A DNA stretch of 64,000 nucleotides from Acidithiobacillus caldus ATCC 51756. GTDB lineage: Bacteria; Pseudomonadota; Gammaproteobacteria; Acidithiobacillales; Acidithiobacillaceae. Positions within the stretch are counted from its first letter, which is position 1; every line of letters begins with the position of its first letter. Below are positions 53,363 to 63,312 of this stretch, in pieces. Position numbers and translations under genes: made by a program. Under the pieces are notes generated by a model. It worked only from the letters and a program-made list of their open reading frames with translations, ran no database searches and had not been told where the DNA came from. The DNA lies in the NCBI RefSeq assembly GCF_000175575.2, contig NZ_CP005986.1:2685001-2749000 (forward strand). Reading direction: 5' to 3'.

Positions 53363-53913
53363 AAAACGTGCTGTCGGTCCGCCGGCACCTGAGCCAGCAA
53401 GAACTCCATCTGATCGGCAAGGATGCGCCGATTGCTCAGCAGCAGGTACTCTGCCCAGGTGGGCGCGAAGGGCACGGCGAGTAAAGGCATGCCCGCTTCT
53501 TCTGGGGTGCGGTTGTCCTTACGACTGTTGCACCAGCGGCAGGCCGTGACCACATTGGTCCAGATGTCGCGGCCCCGGCGCGAAAGGGGGATGATGTGGT
53601 CCCGGGTCAGTTCACGTTGCGGAAAATGGCGACCGCAATACATGCAGAGGTGGCGATCGCGATGAAAGAGGGTAGGATTGCTCAGCGCCGGCGGCCGTAC
53701 CTTGCCCAGGTGGCGGCCGCGAACGGCGATGACCGGGTGGATCTCCAGGGAAGAGGGCAAGCCGCTCAGCCTGCTGATGCCACCGTGAGCCGTGAAGAAA
53801 GGGTTCCCCAGGGTCCAGGCCACGTTGCCCCGGACATAATGGGCTGCAGCCTCTTCCCAGGTTTCCCAGGCCATGGGACGGCCACTCACGTCAAGACGCA
53901 GCACGAGGTGCAT
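53359..53913 (-). CDS. HNH endonuclease
   Basis: A 184-residue HNH protein. Zinc cysteines are in LCMYCGRHF and CRWCNSRK, and the HNH core is RDHIIPLSRRGRDIWTNVV followed by ACRWCN. The N-terminal half is unassigned. It resembles the McrA-like stand-alone nucleases found singly in many chromosomes. It interrupts the pdxA-rsmA pair, in the opposite direction, which is unusual. No mobile-element ends are visible around it. Confidence 0.88.
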   Translation of the reverse strand: MHLVLRLDVSGRPMAWETWEEAAAHYVRGNVAWTLGNPFFTAHGGISRLSGLPSSLEIHPVIAVRGRHLGKVRPPALSNPTLFHRDRHLCMYCGRHFPQRELTRDHIIPLSRRGRDIWTNVVTACRWCNSRKDNRTPEEAGMPLLAVPFAPTWAEYLLLSNRRILADQMEFLLAQVPADRQHVF

Positions 53914-53978
53914 AGACTTTCCGTTCGGTAGCGCCTGAATAAGGCGTCACTTGAATATAGCATGAAGGACCGAGAAGG

Positions 53979-54827
53979 GTGCAAGCAGAGTCTGTCCCCC
54001 AGGCCAAAAAACGATTTGGCCAGAATTTTCTGGTGCAGCCAGCCATCGTCCAGCGCATCGTCGCTGCGGTCGGTCCAGGCAGCAGCGATGCCCTCGTGGA
54101 GATTGGTCCTGGCCGTGGCGCCCTCACCCGTGCACTCCTGGCCGCATTGGCCCCGGCACAGCGGCTGCGGGTGATCGAGTTGGACCGCGACCTGCTGCCC
54201 ATCCTGCGTAATCTCGCCCCCCCTGAGCGTCTCGAGATTCTCGCTGCCGACGCCCTGAAAGTGGATTTCCTGAAGATTGCCGATACTGCGGGTGCCAGAC
54301 TGCGCATCGTCGGCAACCTTCCCTACAATATCTCCACGCCCTTGCTCTTTCATCTGCTGGGCCAAGCCGAGGCCATCACGGACATGCATTTCATGCTGCA
54401 GAGGGAGGTGGTGGAGCGCATCGTCGCCAGACCCGGTAGCGGCACGTATGGGCGTCTGTCGGTCATGCTCCAGGCCTATTGTCTCGTGGAAATGCTCTTT
54501 CCCGTGGCCCCCGGGAATTTTCATCCCGTACCCAAGGTGGATTCGGCTTTTCTGCGCCTGGTGCCCCGCCATCCCACACCCATTGCCCCGGCACGGCAAG
54601 CGCTTTTTGCCGAGGTCGTCCGGCTCGCCTTTGCCCAGCGGCGCAAGACGCTCGCCAACAACTTCCGCAGTCGACTGCCGGCGCCGGCCTGGGAGCAGCT
54701 GGCTATCGATCCGGGACGACGCGCCGAAACCCTCAGCGTCGACGATTTTTTCCGCCTCACCGAGGCCCTCGATACCGCAGGAGTAGGATATGGACCCCAT
54801 GAAGGCCGTCGCCGCCCTTTTCGCTGA
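53979..54827 (+). CDS. rsmA: 16S rRNA dimethyladenosine transferase RsmA (KsgA)
   Basis: A 282-residue SAM-dependent methyltransferase that dimethylates two adenosines in the 16S 3' hairpin. FGQNFLVQPAIVQRI near the start, the SAM motif ALVEIGPGRGALTRAL, and the adenosine-binding VGNLPYNISTPLL are all clear. GTG start with GAAGGG upstream. The 3' end overlaps the YbjN-like gene by 38 bases. Confidence 0.95.
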   Translation: MQAESVPQAKKRFGQNFLVQPAIVQRIVAAVGPGSSDALVEIGPGRGALTRALLAALAPAQRLRVIELDRDLLPILRNLAPPERLEILAADALKVDFLKIADTAGARLRIVGNLPYNISTPLLFHLLGQAEAITDMHFMLQREVVERIVARPGSGTYGRLSVMLQAYCLVEMLFPVAPGNFHPVPKVDSAFLRLVPRHPTPIAPARQALFAEVVRLAFAQRRKTLANNFRSRLPAPAWEQLAIDPGRRAETLSVDDFFRLTEALDTAGVGYGPHEGRRRPFR

Positions 54828-55263
54828 TCTGAACTGGCCGGCACGCAAGATACCCGAATATCCGGTCTACAGCTGTGCCCTGGCGGTGCCCAATGGTCCG
54901 CTGGAAATTTTCTGCCACGTGCACGCCGAGCGCGAGCGCGTACTGTTCTATGTCCGGCCGCAGGAGCTCGACATTGTGCACGCACGTCTGGCCATGCTGA
55001 TGGAATTCCTGACTCGAGCGAACTACGGCCTGCCCCTGGGTAACTTTGAGCTGGATTTAGCAGACCACGAGCTCAACTTCAAGAATAGCGTGCAACTGCC
55101 CGAGCGCTGTGTGGCTCCGGACATATTGAAACCCTATCTCCTCCAGGCGGTGGAAACCTGCAACTTTTACCTGCCGGGGATTCGCGAGGTATTGGCCGGT
55201 GCCGTTCCGGCGGAGGTCATTGGGCGTTTGGAGCAGGGAGCGGCGTCGACCCGTTCTGAGTAG
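54790..55263 (+). CDS. YbjN-like domain protein
   Basis: A 157-residue protein resembling the YbjN/sensory-transduction-regulator fold (FYVRPQELDIVHARLAMLMEFLTRANYGL, GNFELDLADHELNFKNSVQLP). No signal peptide is visible. Function is unknown; E. coli YbjN affects envelope and motility phenotypes. It starts inside rsmA, and its 3' end overlaps the convergent SPOR gene by 47 bases. Confidence 0.75.
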   Translation: MDPMKAVAALFADLNWPARKIPEYPVYSCALAVPNGPLEIFCHVHAERERVLFYVRPQELDIVHARLAMLMEFLTRANYGLPLGNFELDLADHELNFKNSVQLPERCVAPDILKPYLLQAVETCNFYLPGIREVLAGAVPAEVIGRLEQGAASTRSE

Positions 55264-55999
55264 GCTGGCCAGGGACGGCGCTTAGCACCGGCGTCAGGCC
55301 CAGTCCGCGAATCCGCGTCAGCGCCGGCTGTGCCTGCACCAGTGAGGGGAAGGGATCGCTGACGAGGCTGTACAGAGCGTGGCCATCCTCGCCCTGGCTC
55401 TCGTGCAGGTGCATCGTGACCCCGAGGAGGGCCAGGCGCTCCTGTAATACCCGGGCAGCACCGTGATTGCTGAAAGCACCCACCTGGATGATGACGGGCT
55501 TGAGGGCTACTGCGCTGCGGGTTGCGGCGGTATCGGGAATGCCCGGACCACTGCCGAGGATGTCCTTCGGGATCTCCACCTTCATCTGCGGCAGAATGCG
55601 GTAGAAATTGAAATCCACGGCGCTGCTGGTGGAGGCGGTAGCGCTCACGGCGGCGGCAGCCGACGCCGGGACCGCGCCACTGGCGAGGGGAGACTGCACG
55701 GGCGCCGCCGCCGACACGGCCGCCACTGCCACTGGACCCTGTACCCGGTCGCTGGTGGTGGCGGCAACGGGTTTTTGCGGCGCCTTGAGCAAGCCCAGTT
55801 GACCGCGATCCAGAGGCAGTTGGGCCAGCCACCACCAACTCGCCCCACTCAGCAGCAGGACCAGCAGGATCAACAACCAAGGCCATCGCCGACGCGGCGC
55901 GGGCGCCGAACTCTCCTCTTCCTCATCCCGAGGAGGTATGGGCCGCGGCGGCGGTGGCGGCGCGCTGGGTCGGCTGCTGTGGCCTTTGTAGTCACGCAT
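55217..55999 (-). CDS. SPOR-domain protein, FtsN-like
   Basis: A 260-residue bitopic membrane protein. It starts MRDYKGHSSRP, similar to the FtsN cytoplasmic N-terminus, then has a Pro-rich segment, one membrane helix (WPWLLILLVLLLSGASWWWL), an Ala/Val-rich linker and a C-terminal SPOR domain (VIIQVGAFSNHGAARVLQERLALLG). SPOR domains bind denuded glycan at the septum. Location after argS is the usual ftsN neighbourhood. ATG 55999 is chosen; a GTG 33 bases upstream is possible. Confidence 0.82.
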   Translation of the reverse strand: MRDYKGHSSRPSAPPPPPRPIPPRDEEEESSAPAPRRRWPWLLILLVLLLSGASWWWLAQLPLDRGQLGLLKAPQKPVAATTSDRVQGPVAVAAVSAAAPVQSPLASGAVPASAAAAVSATASTSSAVDFNFYRILPQMKVEIPKDILGSGPGIPDTAATRSAVALKPVIIQVGAFSNHGAARVLQERLALLGVTMHLHESQGEDGHALYSLVSDPFPSLVQAQPALTRIRGLGLTPVLSAVPGQPTQNGSTPLPAPNAQ

Positions 56000-56047
56000 G
56001 GCCAGCAACGGCGGGCGCGCGACCCCGGTCACCGTGCATCGCGGTCG

Positions 56048-57790
56048 TCACATCCGCTCCGGGGCGCTAACGCCCAGCAGGGCCAAACCGTTGGCAATGG
56101 TACGGGCGACGGCGCGCGCCAGGGCGAGGCGAGCGTGCCGCGTGTCGCGCTCTTCCACCAGGATTCGCGTGGCGTTGTAGTAGGTATGGAAGGCAGACGC
56201 CAACTCCTTGAGGTAGAAGGCGATCTGATGCGGTTCCCGGGCTCGGGCACTGGTGGCGACGGCCTCCGGAAAACGCCACAGCAGATCGGCGAGGGCCAGC
56301 TCACGGCCATCCTGCAGGGGCGAGAGGTCCGGGACCTCCGCCTGCGGAGTCGACAGACCCTGTTCTTCGGCCTGGCGAAACAGGGAGAAGACGCGGGCGT
56401 GGGCGTACTGGATATAGTAGACCGGATTTTCCTCGCTGTGCTTCTTGGCCAGCTCGAGATCGAAATCCAAGTGCTGGTCGGCACGCCGCAAGACGTAAAA
56501 AAAGCGTGCCGCATCGTTACCTACCTCGGCGCGCAGCTGGCGCAGGGTGACGAACTCACCGGCGCGCGTGGACATGGAGACTTTTTCGGCGCCGCGGTAG
56601 AGGATGGCAAACTGTACCAGGAGGATTTCCAGCGCCGCATCGTCGAGACCCATGGCCCGCAGGGAGGCACGGACCCGGGCGATATAGCCGTGATGGTCAG
56701 CCCCCCACATATCCACGATCTGCCGAAAACCGCGGGCAAACTTGTCGGCATGATAGGCAACGTCTGAGGCGAAGTAGGTGTAGGCGCCATTCTCGCGCCG
56801 CAGCACACGATCCTTGTCGTCGCCGTAGTCCGTCGAGCGGAACCACAGGGCACCATCCTGAACATAGGTATGCCCGGCCGCCGTCAGCGACTCCACGGCG
56901 CGTGTGATGGCTCCACTGTCCATCAGGCTGCGCTCGGAGTACCAGCCATCGTAGTGCACACCAAATTCGGCCAGATCCTCGCGGATATCCGCCAGAATGG
57001 TATCGAGGCCCGCGCGGTGCAGCGGGGCGTAGTCGGGACCGAGATCGGTCTTGAGCTGCTGAATCAGGGCGTCCATGGCGGCGTCGGCGTCCTCGAACCG
57101 ACTCAAGTCCGGCAGATTCCTGGCAGCGGGCGTGAGCCGATCGCCGAACTCACGGCGCAGCGCCGCGGCAATGGGCAGAAGATAGTCGCCGCGGTAGGCA
57201 TTGCTGGGGTAGGGCCAGGGCAGATCCAGTCCCGCATTCTCGAGATAGCGCAGGTAGACGCTGGCCGCGAGAATGTCCATCTGCCGCCCGGCATCGTTCA
57301 CATAATATTCGCAAAAGACGCGATAGCCGCAAAAGCGCAAGAGGTTCGCGAGGCTCGCGCCATAGGCGGCGCCGCGACCGTGGCCCACGTGCAGGGGACC
57401 GGTGGGATTGGCAGAGACGAACTCGAGGTGCAGGGTCTCACCCTCGCCGAAGTCGTGGGCCCCGAACCGCTCCCCCTGGGCGTACACCAGACGGACTACC
57501 TCCTGGAAGGCCTCGGGCCGCAGGAAGAAGTTGATGAAACCGGGGCCGGCGATCTCGCAACGGGCAATGTGGGGCGAGGCGGGCATGGCGGCGACGATGC
57601 GCTCGGCCAGCTCCCGCGGCTTGCAGCGCGCGTCCTTGGCGAGCAGCAGGGCTACGTTGCTGGCAAGATCGCCGTGACTCGCCTGCTTGGGACGCTCCAG
57701 TTCCAGGGTCTCGGGAACCCGGCTCAGGGCGCCAGATTCCACCAGCTGCTGCAGGGCGACGGACAACGTAGAGGTAACGAAAGCTTTCAC
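56048..57790 (-). CDS. argS: arginine--tRNA ligase
   Basis: A 580-residue ArgRS (class I). N-terminal tRNA D-loop domain, HIGH motif as [10 protein letters not shown] near residue 120, and a KMSKS equivalent in [12 protein letters not shown]. The C-terminal anticodon domain includes [19 protein letters not shown] 57790 is the start, with AAGGCC upstream. An alternative further upstream is unsupported. Followed by the SPOR gene on the same strand. Confidence 0.96.
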   Translation of the reverse strand: MKAFVTSTLSVALQQLVESGALSRVPETLELERPKQASHGDLASNVALLLAKDARCKPRELAERIVAAMPASPHIARCEIAGPGFINFFLRPEAFQEVVRLVYAQGERFGAHDFGEGETLHLEFVSANPTGPLHVGHGRGAAYGASLANLLRFCGYRVFCEYYVNDAGRQMDILAASVYLRYLENAGLDLPWPYPSNAYRGDYLLPIAAALRREFGDRLTPAARNLPDLSRFEDADAAMDALIQQLKTDLGPDYAPLHRAGLDTILADIREDLAEFGVHYDGWYSERSLMDSGAITRAVESLTAAGHTYVQDGALWFRSTDYGDDKDRVLRRENGAYTYFASDVAYHADKFARGFRQIVDMWGADHHGYIARVRASLRAMGLDDAALEILLVQFAILYRGAEKVSMSTRAGEFVTLRQLRAEVGNDAARFFYVLRRADQHLDFDLELAKKHSEENPVYYIQYAHARVFSLFRQAEEQGLSTPQAEVPDLSPLQDGRELALADLLWRFPEAVATSARAREPHQIAFYLKELASAFHTYYNATRILVEERDTRHARLALARAVARTIANGLALLGVSAPERM

Positions 57791-57923
57791 GATAGGCCTT
57801 GAGGTAGACGCATTTTTGCGGCAGTGTAGCGCAAGTGGCCGATGAACGGCAGAGGCGGCGCCAGGCCCAACGGGTCGGTCTTGGTCGTCCACCTCTGTCT
57901 GCGCGGCGTCCAAGGATCGCAAG

Positions 57924-58838
57924 ATGTCGGAATCCCACCCTCTGGCCTTTTTTTGGCACTGGCTCACCCTGCCCATCCCCCTGCCCGGTGAAGGCCACGT
58001 CACCCCTTTGGCGGTGCTCGAGTTCAGCGTCACCCTGGTGGTGCTCTGGTGGGTGGCCATCCGCCTGCGCAAGCTGCTGCGCCAGATCCTCAGCCGCCAG
58101 CTGGATCACGCCACGGCCTATGCCATTTCCCGCATAAGCTATTACCTCATCATTGCCTTTGGCCTCCTGGTGGCGCTACAGACCCTGGGCGTCAATCTGA
58201 GCAGTCTGGCCATCTTTGGCGGCGTAGTCGGCGTGGGCCTCGGCTTTGGTCTGCAGAATATCTTCAGCAACTTTGCCTCTGGCCTCATTCTGCTGTTCGA
58301 GCGCAGCATCAAGGTGGGTGACTACATCCAGCTCAAGGAAAACGGCATGCATGGGATGGTGACCAAGCTCAGCGTGCGCTATACCCAGGTCAAGACCAAC
58401 GATCACGTGGACATCCTCGTCCCCAATTCCCAGTTCGTGAACGGTGAGGTGATCAACTGGAGCCTGGATGAACCCGTCATCCGTCTGCACATCCCCTTTC
58501 GTGTGCCCTACGGTACGGATCGTAAGCGGCTTCAGGAGCTGGTGGTGGAGACGGCCCGCCGCTCGGCGCTGACCGTGGACGATGCCCAGCACCGCCCCGA
58601 CCTGTGGATCACGGGTTTTGGCGATGCCGGTTACGATTGCGAAATGATCGTCTGGGTCAACCGCGATGGCCTCACGCGCCCGGGAGGGACCCGCGCGCAC
58701 TACCATGGCCTCTTGGCAGACGCCCTGGAGTCCGCCGGCATCGAGATACCGCGACCGCGTCAGGAGGTGGTGGTGCTGGCTGGCAACTCCCCCGCGGCAG
58801 GCGTTTCTGCCGTCTCCAGTTCTTCCTCCTCGACGTAG
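57924..58838 (+). CDS. MscS-family mechanosensitive channel
   Basis: A 304-residue inner-membrane channel that opens under membrane tension. Two N-terminal helices lead to the pore helix TM3 ([22 protein letters not shown]), followed by [15 protein letters not shown] and the cytoplasmic beta domain ([17 protein letters not shown]). The tail is low complexity (Ser-rich). The last 79 bases overlap the convergent MFS gene. Confidence 0.92.
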   Translation: MSESHPLAFFWHWLTLPIPLPGEGHVTPLAVLEFSVTLVVLWWVAIRLRKLLRQILSRQLDHATAYAISRISYYLIIAFGLLVALQTLGVNLSSLAIFGGVVGVGLGFGLQNIFSNFASGLILLFERSIKVGDYIQLKENGMHGMVTKLSVRYTQVKTNDHVDILVPNSQFVNGEVINWSLDEPVIRLHIPFRVPYGTDRKRLQELVVETARRSALTVDDAQHRPDLWITGFGDAGYDCEMIVWVNRDGLTRPGGTRAHYHGLLADALESAGIEIPRPRQEVVVLAGNSPAAGVSAVSSSSSST

Positions 58839-60352
58839 TTGTGGGGCCCATCGGGCCGGGCGATGCTCCGCGGCGGGATGATGAGCAGGTACGCAGCCAG
58901 TGCCGCCAACAGCGCAATCCACATGCACAGGCGCAGCAGGTTGTTCATGCTGAGGGTGGCGGCTTCCACCTCGAGCAGGTGCTGCAGCTGCCACAGTGGC
59001 CAAGTACTGTGGGTGTAGGGATCGATCTTGTCGCGCATCTGGGTCGCGACCAGGGCACTGCCCCGGGTCCAGTAGACACTGATGAGGCTGACGCCGATAT
59101 TGGCGCTGAAGACGCGGATGAAGTTGCTGGTGGTGGCGGCCCGCGGAATCTCGGCGGCCGGCACTTCCGACAGCAGGATGAGGGTGAGGGGCACAAAGAG
59201 ACTACCCACGGCAAGGCCCATGAACAGCATGGGCAACACGGTATCCCCCAGGCTGCTGATGGGGCTCAAGGTGAAGTTGCCGTAGCTGGCGGCGAAGAGC
59301 AGGAAACAGAGGGTCGCCAGACGCCGTAATCCCACCAGACTGCGCAGGCGGTCCATGACCATGGACACGGGGATGGCGCCGATGGCGATGGGGACGAGGA
59401 CGATGCTCCCCCAGTAACCGTTGTAGCCCAGATTTTGTTCTACCCAAAGCGGCAAGGCCGCGGCCCAGCCCATGAACATGGCCCAGCCGAGGCACAGCAG
59501 GGAAAGACCCAACCAATAGTTGCGCTGACGCAGGTAGTGGAAGCGCAGCAGCGGATAACGTGCCTCGCTCTCTCGCCAGGCGAAGAGCACGAAGGCAATG
59601 AGGGCGAAGACACTGCTGGAGAGGATCAGCGGTGAGTGCCACCAGCCATACTGCTCACCATTGTCCAGGGTAATCTGCAGACCCATGAGTCCCGCATAGA
59701 GCAGCACAAAACCAGCGAGGTCAAAGGCAGGCAGGCTGGGGTCGCCGCCGCCGGCGGGAATCGCCCGCCCCCCAAGCACGGCCGCAAGCAGCCACAGGGG
59801 CAGGGACAGCCAGAAGATCCAGCGGAAACCCGGTCCCGTTGCCAGCCAGCCGCCGATGGCCGGCCCGAAAAAGAAGGGGACCAGCATGGCGTTACTCCAG
59901 AAAACCGTGACCAGGGCGTGCTTACTCTTCGGGCTGTGGCGAAGAAAAAGGCTCTGGCTGAGGGGTACCAACAGGCCGGCAGCCAGCCCCTCCAGGGTGC
60001 GCGACAGTAGCATGATCCAAAGGTTATGGGTCATGCCACTGATGACGGAGCCCGCCGCGGCGACGCCGGTGGCCGTGAGAAAGACCCGGCGCATGCCAAA
60101 GCGCGCCGTGGTCCAGGGCATCAGAGTGATGCCCAGCGACCAGTTGACGATGAAGTAGGTCAGGGTCCACAGCGCGTGATCGCTACTGGTAGCGAGCCCA
60201 CCGGCCACGTAGGGGAAAATCGCTTGGACGCCCGCACCCTCGAAAGAACCCAGGGCGAGGCCGAGCCCCACACCGACAAAGAGCGGCCAGGACTGGCTCA
60301 GGGGCCGCACACGGGCCTCATCGGCGACGGAGGGTGGATCGATCTTTGCCAT
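58760..60352 (-). CDS. MFS exporter, DHA2 (EmrB/QacA) type
   Basis: A 530-residue fourteen-helix major facilitator, the size of drug exporters. FIVNWSLGITLMPWTTARFGMRR near the start fits the loop 2-3 region, and LSRTLEGLAAGLLVPLSQ is the antiporter motif region. The C-terminal tail is acidic. It is divergent from a LysR regulator, the usual arrangement for regulated efflux. The substrate is unknown. ATG 60352 is chosen. Confidence 0.87.
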   Translation of the reverse strand: MAKIDPPSVADEARVRPLSQSWPLFVGVGLGLALGSFEGAGVQAIFPYVAGGLATSSDHALWTLTYFIVNWSLGITLMPWTTARFGMRRVFLTATGVAAAGSVISGMTHNLWIMLLSRTLEGLAAGLLVPLSQSLFLRHSPKSKHALVTVFWSNAMLVPFFFGPAIGGWLATGPGFRWIFWLSLPLWLLAAVLGGRAIPAGGGDPSLPAFDLAGFVLLYAGLMGLQITLDNGEQYGWWHSPLILSSSVFALIAFVLFAWRESEARYPLLRFHYLRQRNYWLGLSLLCLGWAMFMGWAAALPLWVEQNLGYNGYWGSIVLVPIAIGAIPVSMVMDRLRSLVGLRRLATLCFLLFAASYGNFTLSPISSLGDTVLPMLFMGLAVGSLFVPLTLILLSEVPAAEIPRAATTSNFIRVFSANIGVSLISVYWTRGSALVATQMRDKIDPYTHSTWPLWQLQHLLEVEAATLSMNNLLRLCMWIALLAALAAYLLIIPPRSIARPDGPHNYVEEEELETAETPAAGELPASTTTS

Positions 60353-60445
60353 ACCGTCAATGTAAGACCGGGGCTTATATTGGACAAATCGATATGTTTT
60401 CTTTCTATAATAGGTAATGCCGATGATATCGGAGCCCACGCCGGC
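60353..60445. promoter_or_regulatory. divergent control region of the MFS exporter and LysR gene
   Basis: An AT-rich stretch (about 60375-60420) in a GC-rich window contains TATAAT (60411-60416) on the plus strand and several T-N11-A patterns that LysR proteins bind. A TTGGAC lies 20 bases before TATAAT, longer than ideal. This is likely the shared regulatory site. Confidence 0.5.
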
Positions 60446-61339
60446 GTGCGCTATTCACCCGAAGACATCTTGATTTTCCTCGAGGTTGCCGAGGCCGGCG
60501 GCGTGGCAGCGGGATCGCGACGCCTCAGTCGGAGTCAACCGGCCATCTCCGAGCGCCTCCAGCATCTGCAGCAGGCCCTGGGTGAACCGCTCTATCGCCG
60601 CTCGGGGCGTGGCATACGCCTGACCTCCGCGGGCGAATCCCTGCTGCCCCTGGCCCGACGCCTGCGCGAGGATCTGACCGAGGTGGAGCTCTGGTCCGCC
60701 CACCGCCACAGTCTGCAGGAAGGCGAGCTGCGCATCGCCGCCAGTACCACGGTAGCCAATTACTTTCTCATGGAGCATCTGGCCGAGTTCCGCAGCCGCT
60801 ATCCCGGCATCGGCCTGCGTCTGAAAGCTGGCCCCCTTGCGCGCGACACCAACTGGTCCGACTGGGACCTCATCTTTACCGAAGAACCGTTGCCAGCCAG
60901 CGCGCTGCCCAGTTCGCTGCGGCAGATCCCGTGGCGGCGCGACGAGATCGTCGCCATTCTCCCCCGGGATCATCCCTGGGTACGCGAAGGTCGTCGGAGT
61001 GTGGATTGGCCGACGGTGCTGACCCAGCCCATCGTCTGGCGCGAGCCACACTCGGGCGTGCGGCGGCGGGTAGAGGCGGCCCTCGATGCCGCTGGTCTAC
61101 GTCCGCAGTATGCCGTGGAGGTTACCGGGATCGAGGCCCTGCGCGACGCCGTGGCCGCCGGCCTGGGCCTAGGCTTCGGCTCCGTCGAGGCTCTGGACAA
61201 GGTGCGCTGGCCTTTGGCCTCGATGCACCTCGATCCTCCCCGCGGGCTGTTCTGGGACCTCTACCTCGTCTATCCCGTGGCACCACTCCGTTCGCGGGCC
61301 CTGCAGGCCCTGTTGGGGGTGTTGGGTTTGGCCATCTGA
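60446..61339 (+). CDS. LysR-family transcriptional regulator
   Basis: A 297-residue LysR regulator. N-terminal winged helix (FLEVAEAGGVAAGSRRLSRSQPAISERLQHLQQALG), then a periplasmic-binding-protein-like effector domain (GELRIAASTTVANYFL...). GTG 60446 is the likely start. It should control the divergent exporter. The 3' end lies 3 bases from the prmB stop. Confidence 0.9.
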   Translation: MRYSPEDILIFLEVAEAGGVAAGSRRLSRSQPAISERLQHLQQALGEPLYRRSGRGIRLTSAGESLLPLARRLREDLTEVELWSAHRHSLQEGELRIAASTTVANYFLMEHLAEFRSRYPGIGLRLKAGPLARDTNWSDWDLIFTEEPLPASALPSSLRQIPWRRDEIVAILPRDHPWVREGRRSVDWPTVLTQPIVWREPHSGVRRRVEAALDAAGLRPQYAVEVTGIEALRDAVAAGLGLGFGSVEALDKVRWPLASMHLDPPRGLFWDLYLVYPVAPLRSRALQALLGVLGLAI

Positions 61340-61342
61340 GCC

Positions 61343-62257
61343 TCACAGATCGCCCAGGAGGCCGCCCCCTTCCAGCAGGACGAAAGCGCCGGAGCCGCCC
61401 GCTGGGTGCTCGAGCCAGATGAGGGGGTGCTGGGGACGGCGAGCCAGGAGGGCGTGCTCGGCATCCCCCGTTTCCACCACCAGGGCGCCCCCCGGCAAAA
61501 GGTGGTCCGGCGCTTGGTCCAGCAAGGGCAGGATACAATCCAGTCCATCCTCGCCGGCGGCCAGGGCAAGGCGCGGCTCGTGCCGGTATTCCGGGGGCAG
61601 ATCGGCCATGGCAGCGGCATCGACATAGGGCGGATTGCTGACGATGAGGTCGAAGCGCGCCGGACCCACCGCACTGAAGATATCCGAGGTGTACAGCCGG
61701 ATGCGCTCTTCAAGGCCATGGCGGCGGACATTCTGGGCGGCGAGCTCCAGCACCTGTGGCGAGATGTCCACGGCGTCCACGCTGGCCTGTGGAAACTGCC
61801 GGGCCAGAGCCACCGCCATGCAGCCGGAACCCGTTCCTATCTCGAGGATGCGGCGCACCCGTTCGGCCTGCACCCAAGGGGCAAAGCCCTCCTCGATGAA
61901 GGGCTCGAGCAGGCTACGCGGGATCAGCACGCGCTCGTCCACGGCAAAGCGCAGCCCGGCAAACCAAGCTTCACCGAGGATATAGGCCGTGGGCCGACGC
62001 AGTATCTCGCGCTGGTAGAACGCGTCGAGGATCGCCTCCCGCTCCGCCCGCGTCAACAGGCATTGGCGGACTTCCGGCAGATCTTCCGGCTCCAGTCCCA
62101 GGCGCCGGGCGACGAGGGCACTGGCTTCCCCTCGGGGCGTCTGGAAACCCTGGCTGCAGTCGATACCGGCTGCGCCAAAACGGCTCCAGCCGTAGCGGCA
62201 GAAGTCGCCAATACTGCGTAGGGTGTCCGCCTGTTCGATGTAGTGATGACGCTCCAT
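61343..62257 (-). CDS. prmB: ribosomal protein L3 N5-glutamine methyltransferase PrmB
   Basis: A 304-residue HemK-family methyltransferase. The SAM site is ILEIGTGSGCMAVALA, the catalytic motif IVSNPPYVD. The N-terminal helical region and the YILGEAWFAG motif favour PrmB over PrmC. It lies 8 bases after xth on the same strand. Confidence 0.9.
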   Translation of the reverse strand: MERHHYIEQADTLRSIGDFCRYGWSRFGAAGIDCSQGFQTPRGEASALVARRLGLEPEDLPEVRQCLLTRAEREAILDAFYQREILRRPTAYILGEAWFAGLRFAVDERVLIPRSLLEPFIEEGFAPWVQAERVRRILEIGTGSGCMAVALARQFPQASVDAVDISPQVLELAAQNVRRHGLEERIRLYTSDIFSAVGPARFDLIVSNPPYVDAAAMADLPPEYRHEPRLALAAGEDGLDCILPLLDQAPDHLLPGGALVVETGDAEHALLARRPQHPLIWLEHPAGGSGAFVLLEGGGLLGDL

Positions 62258-62265
62258 CGTCCCGC

Positions 62266-63027
62266 TCAATCCAGTTCCAACCAGACGGGACAATGGTCCG
62301 CCCCCCGCACCTCCGTGGCAATGCCGGCCCCCTTCAGACGCGGCAGCAGGCTTTCGTGTACCCAGAAATAGTCCAGACGCCAGCCCACATCCCGCTCCCG
62401 GGCGCCACTGCGCAGGCTCCACCAGGAGTAGCGGCGCTCCTCGGGATGAAAATGGCGGAAACTGTCGATGAAGCCGGCTTCGCGCCAGCGATCGAGCCAG
62501 GCACGTTCTTCCGGCAGGAAACCCGATACCCTACGATTTGCCTCGGGTCGGGCCAGATCCAGGGGCGTGTGCGCGGTGTTGACGTCGCCGCAGAAGATCA
62601 CGGACCGTCCACGACGCACCAGGGCCGTGACCTGCTCCAGGAAAAAGGCGTAGAAATCGAGCTTGAAGGCCAGTCTCTGCGCGTCCTTCTTGCCGTTGGG
62701 AAAGTAGACGTTGTAGAGGTCGAAATCGCCGCAATCGGTGACCACCACTCGTCCCTCGGCATCGAAGTCGGCACGGCCAAGCTGGGCGCGCACGGCGGTG
62801 CAGGGGTCGCGGAAAAAGGTGGCGACACCACTGTAGCCGGGGCGCTCGGCCTCGGCCCACAGGCTGTGGAAGCCCGGTAATTGCGCCTCATCGGGGTCGA
62901 GCTGGGCTAACTGGACCTTGGTTTCCTGAACGCAGAGCACATCCATGGGGGTTGCCGCCACCCACTCGCGCAAGCCGTGCCGGGTGACCGCGCGCCAGCC
63001 GTTGACATTCCAGCTGTACAGACGCAT
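62266..63027 (-). CDS. xth: exodeoxyribonuclease III
   Basis: A 253-residue AP endonuclease/3' exonuclease. YSWNVNGWRAV, the catalytic glutamate in CVQETKVQ, CGDVNTAH and the C-terminal GADHCPVWLELD are complete. Metal ligands and catalytic histidine are intact. Immediately follows the small unknown gene. Confidence 0.95.
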   Translation of the reverse strand: MRLYSWNVNGWRAVTRHGLREWVAATPMDVLCVQETKVQLAQLDPDEAQLPGFHSLWAEAERPGYSGVATFFRDPCTAVRAQLGRADFDAEGRVVVTDCGDFDLYNVYFPNGKKDAQRLAFKLDFYAFFLEQVTALVRRGRSVIFCGDVNTAHTPLDLARPEANRRVSGFLPEERAWLDRWREAGFIDSFRHFHPEERRYSWWSLRSGARERDVGWRLDYFWVHESLLPRLKGAGIATEVRGADHCPVWLELD

Positions 63028-63306
63028 TCAGCGTACCACCCGGACGGCCAGAAAGTCGCCATCTTCCAGCACCCTTTGCAGCAGCCGACGACCGGCGGCG
63101 GCATCGGCCTGATCTTCGGGCAGGAGCGCCAGGCCCTCGCGCGCCACACTGGGGCTGATGACGCCATGACGCAGGGCGAGGTGGTACAGTACCTGAACGC
63201 TGCGGGCCTGTGTCGCCACATTGTCCATTTCGCCCTGAAAGGCGGCTGTGGGGCCGCCATAGAAGTGCAGCTTGCGGATATGCTGAGTGTCGGGCAGGGT
63301 TGGCAT
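63028..63306 (-). CDS. small protein of unknown function
   Basis: A 92-residue protein that I do not recognise. It has no signal peptide or membrane helix. Segments such as HIRKLHFYGGPTAAFQGEMD and RRLLQRVLEDGDFLAVRVVR suggest a compact alpha/beta fold. It is tightly packed between rlmJ and xth (6 and 0 bases), which supports it being expressed. Confidence 0.6.
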   Translation of the reverse strand: MPTLPDTQHIRKLHFYGGPTAAFQGEMDNVATQARSVQVLYHLALRHGVISPSVAREGLALLPEDQADAAAGRRLLQRVLEDGDFLAVRVVR

Positions 63307-63312
63307 GGTCGC

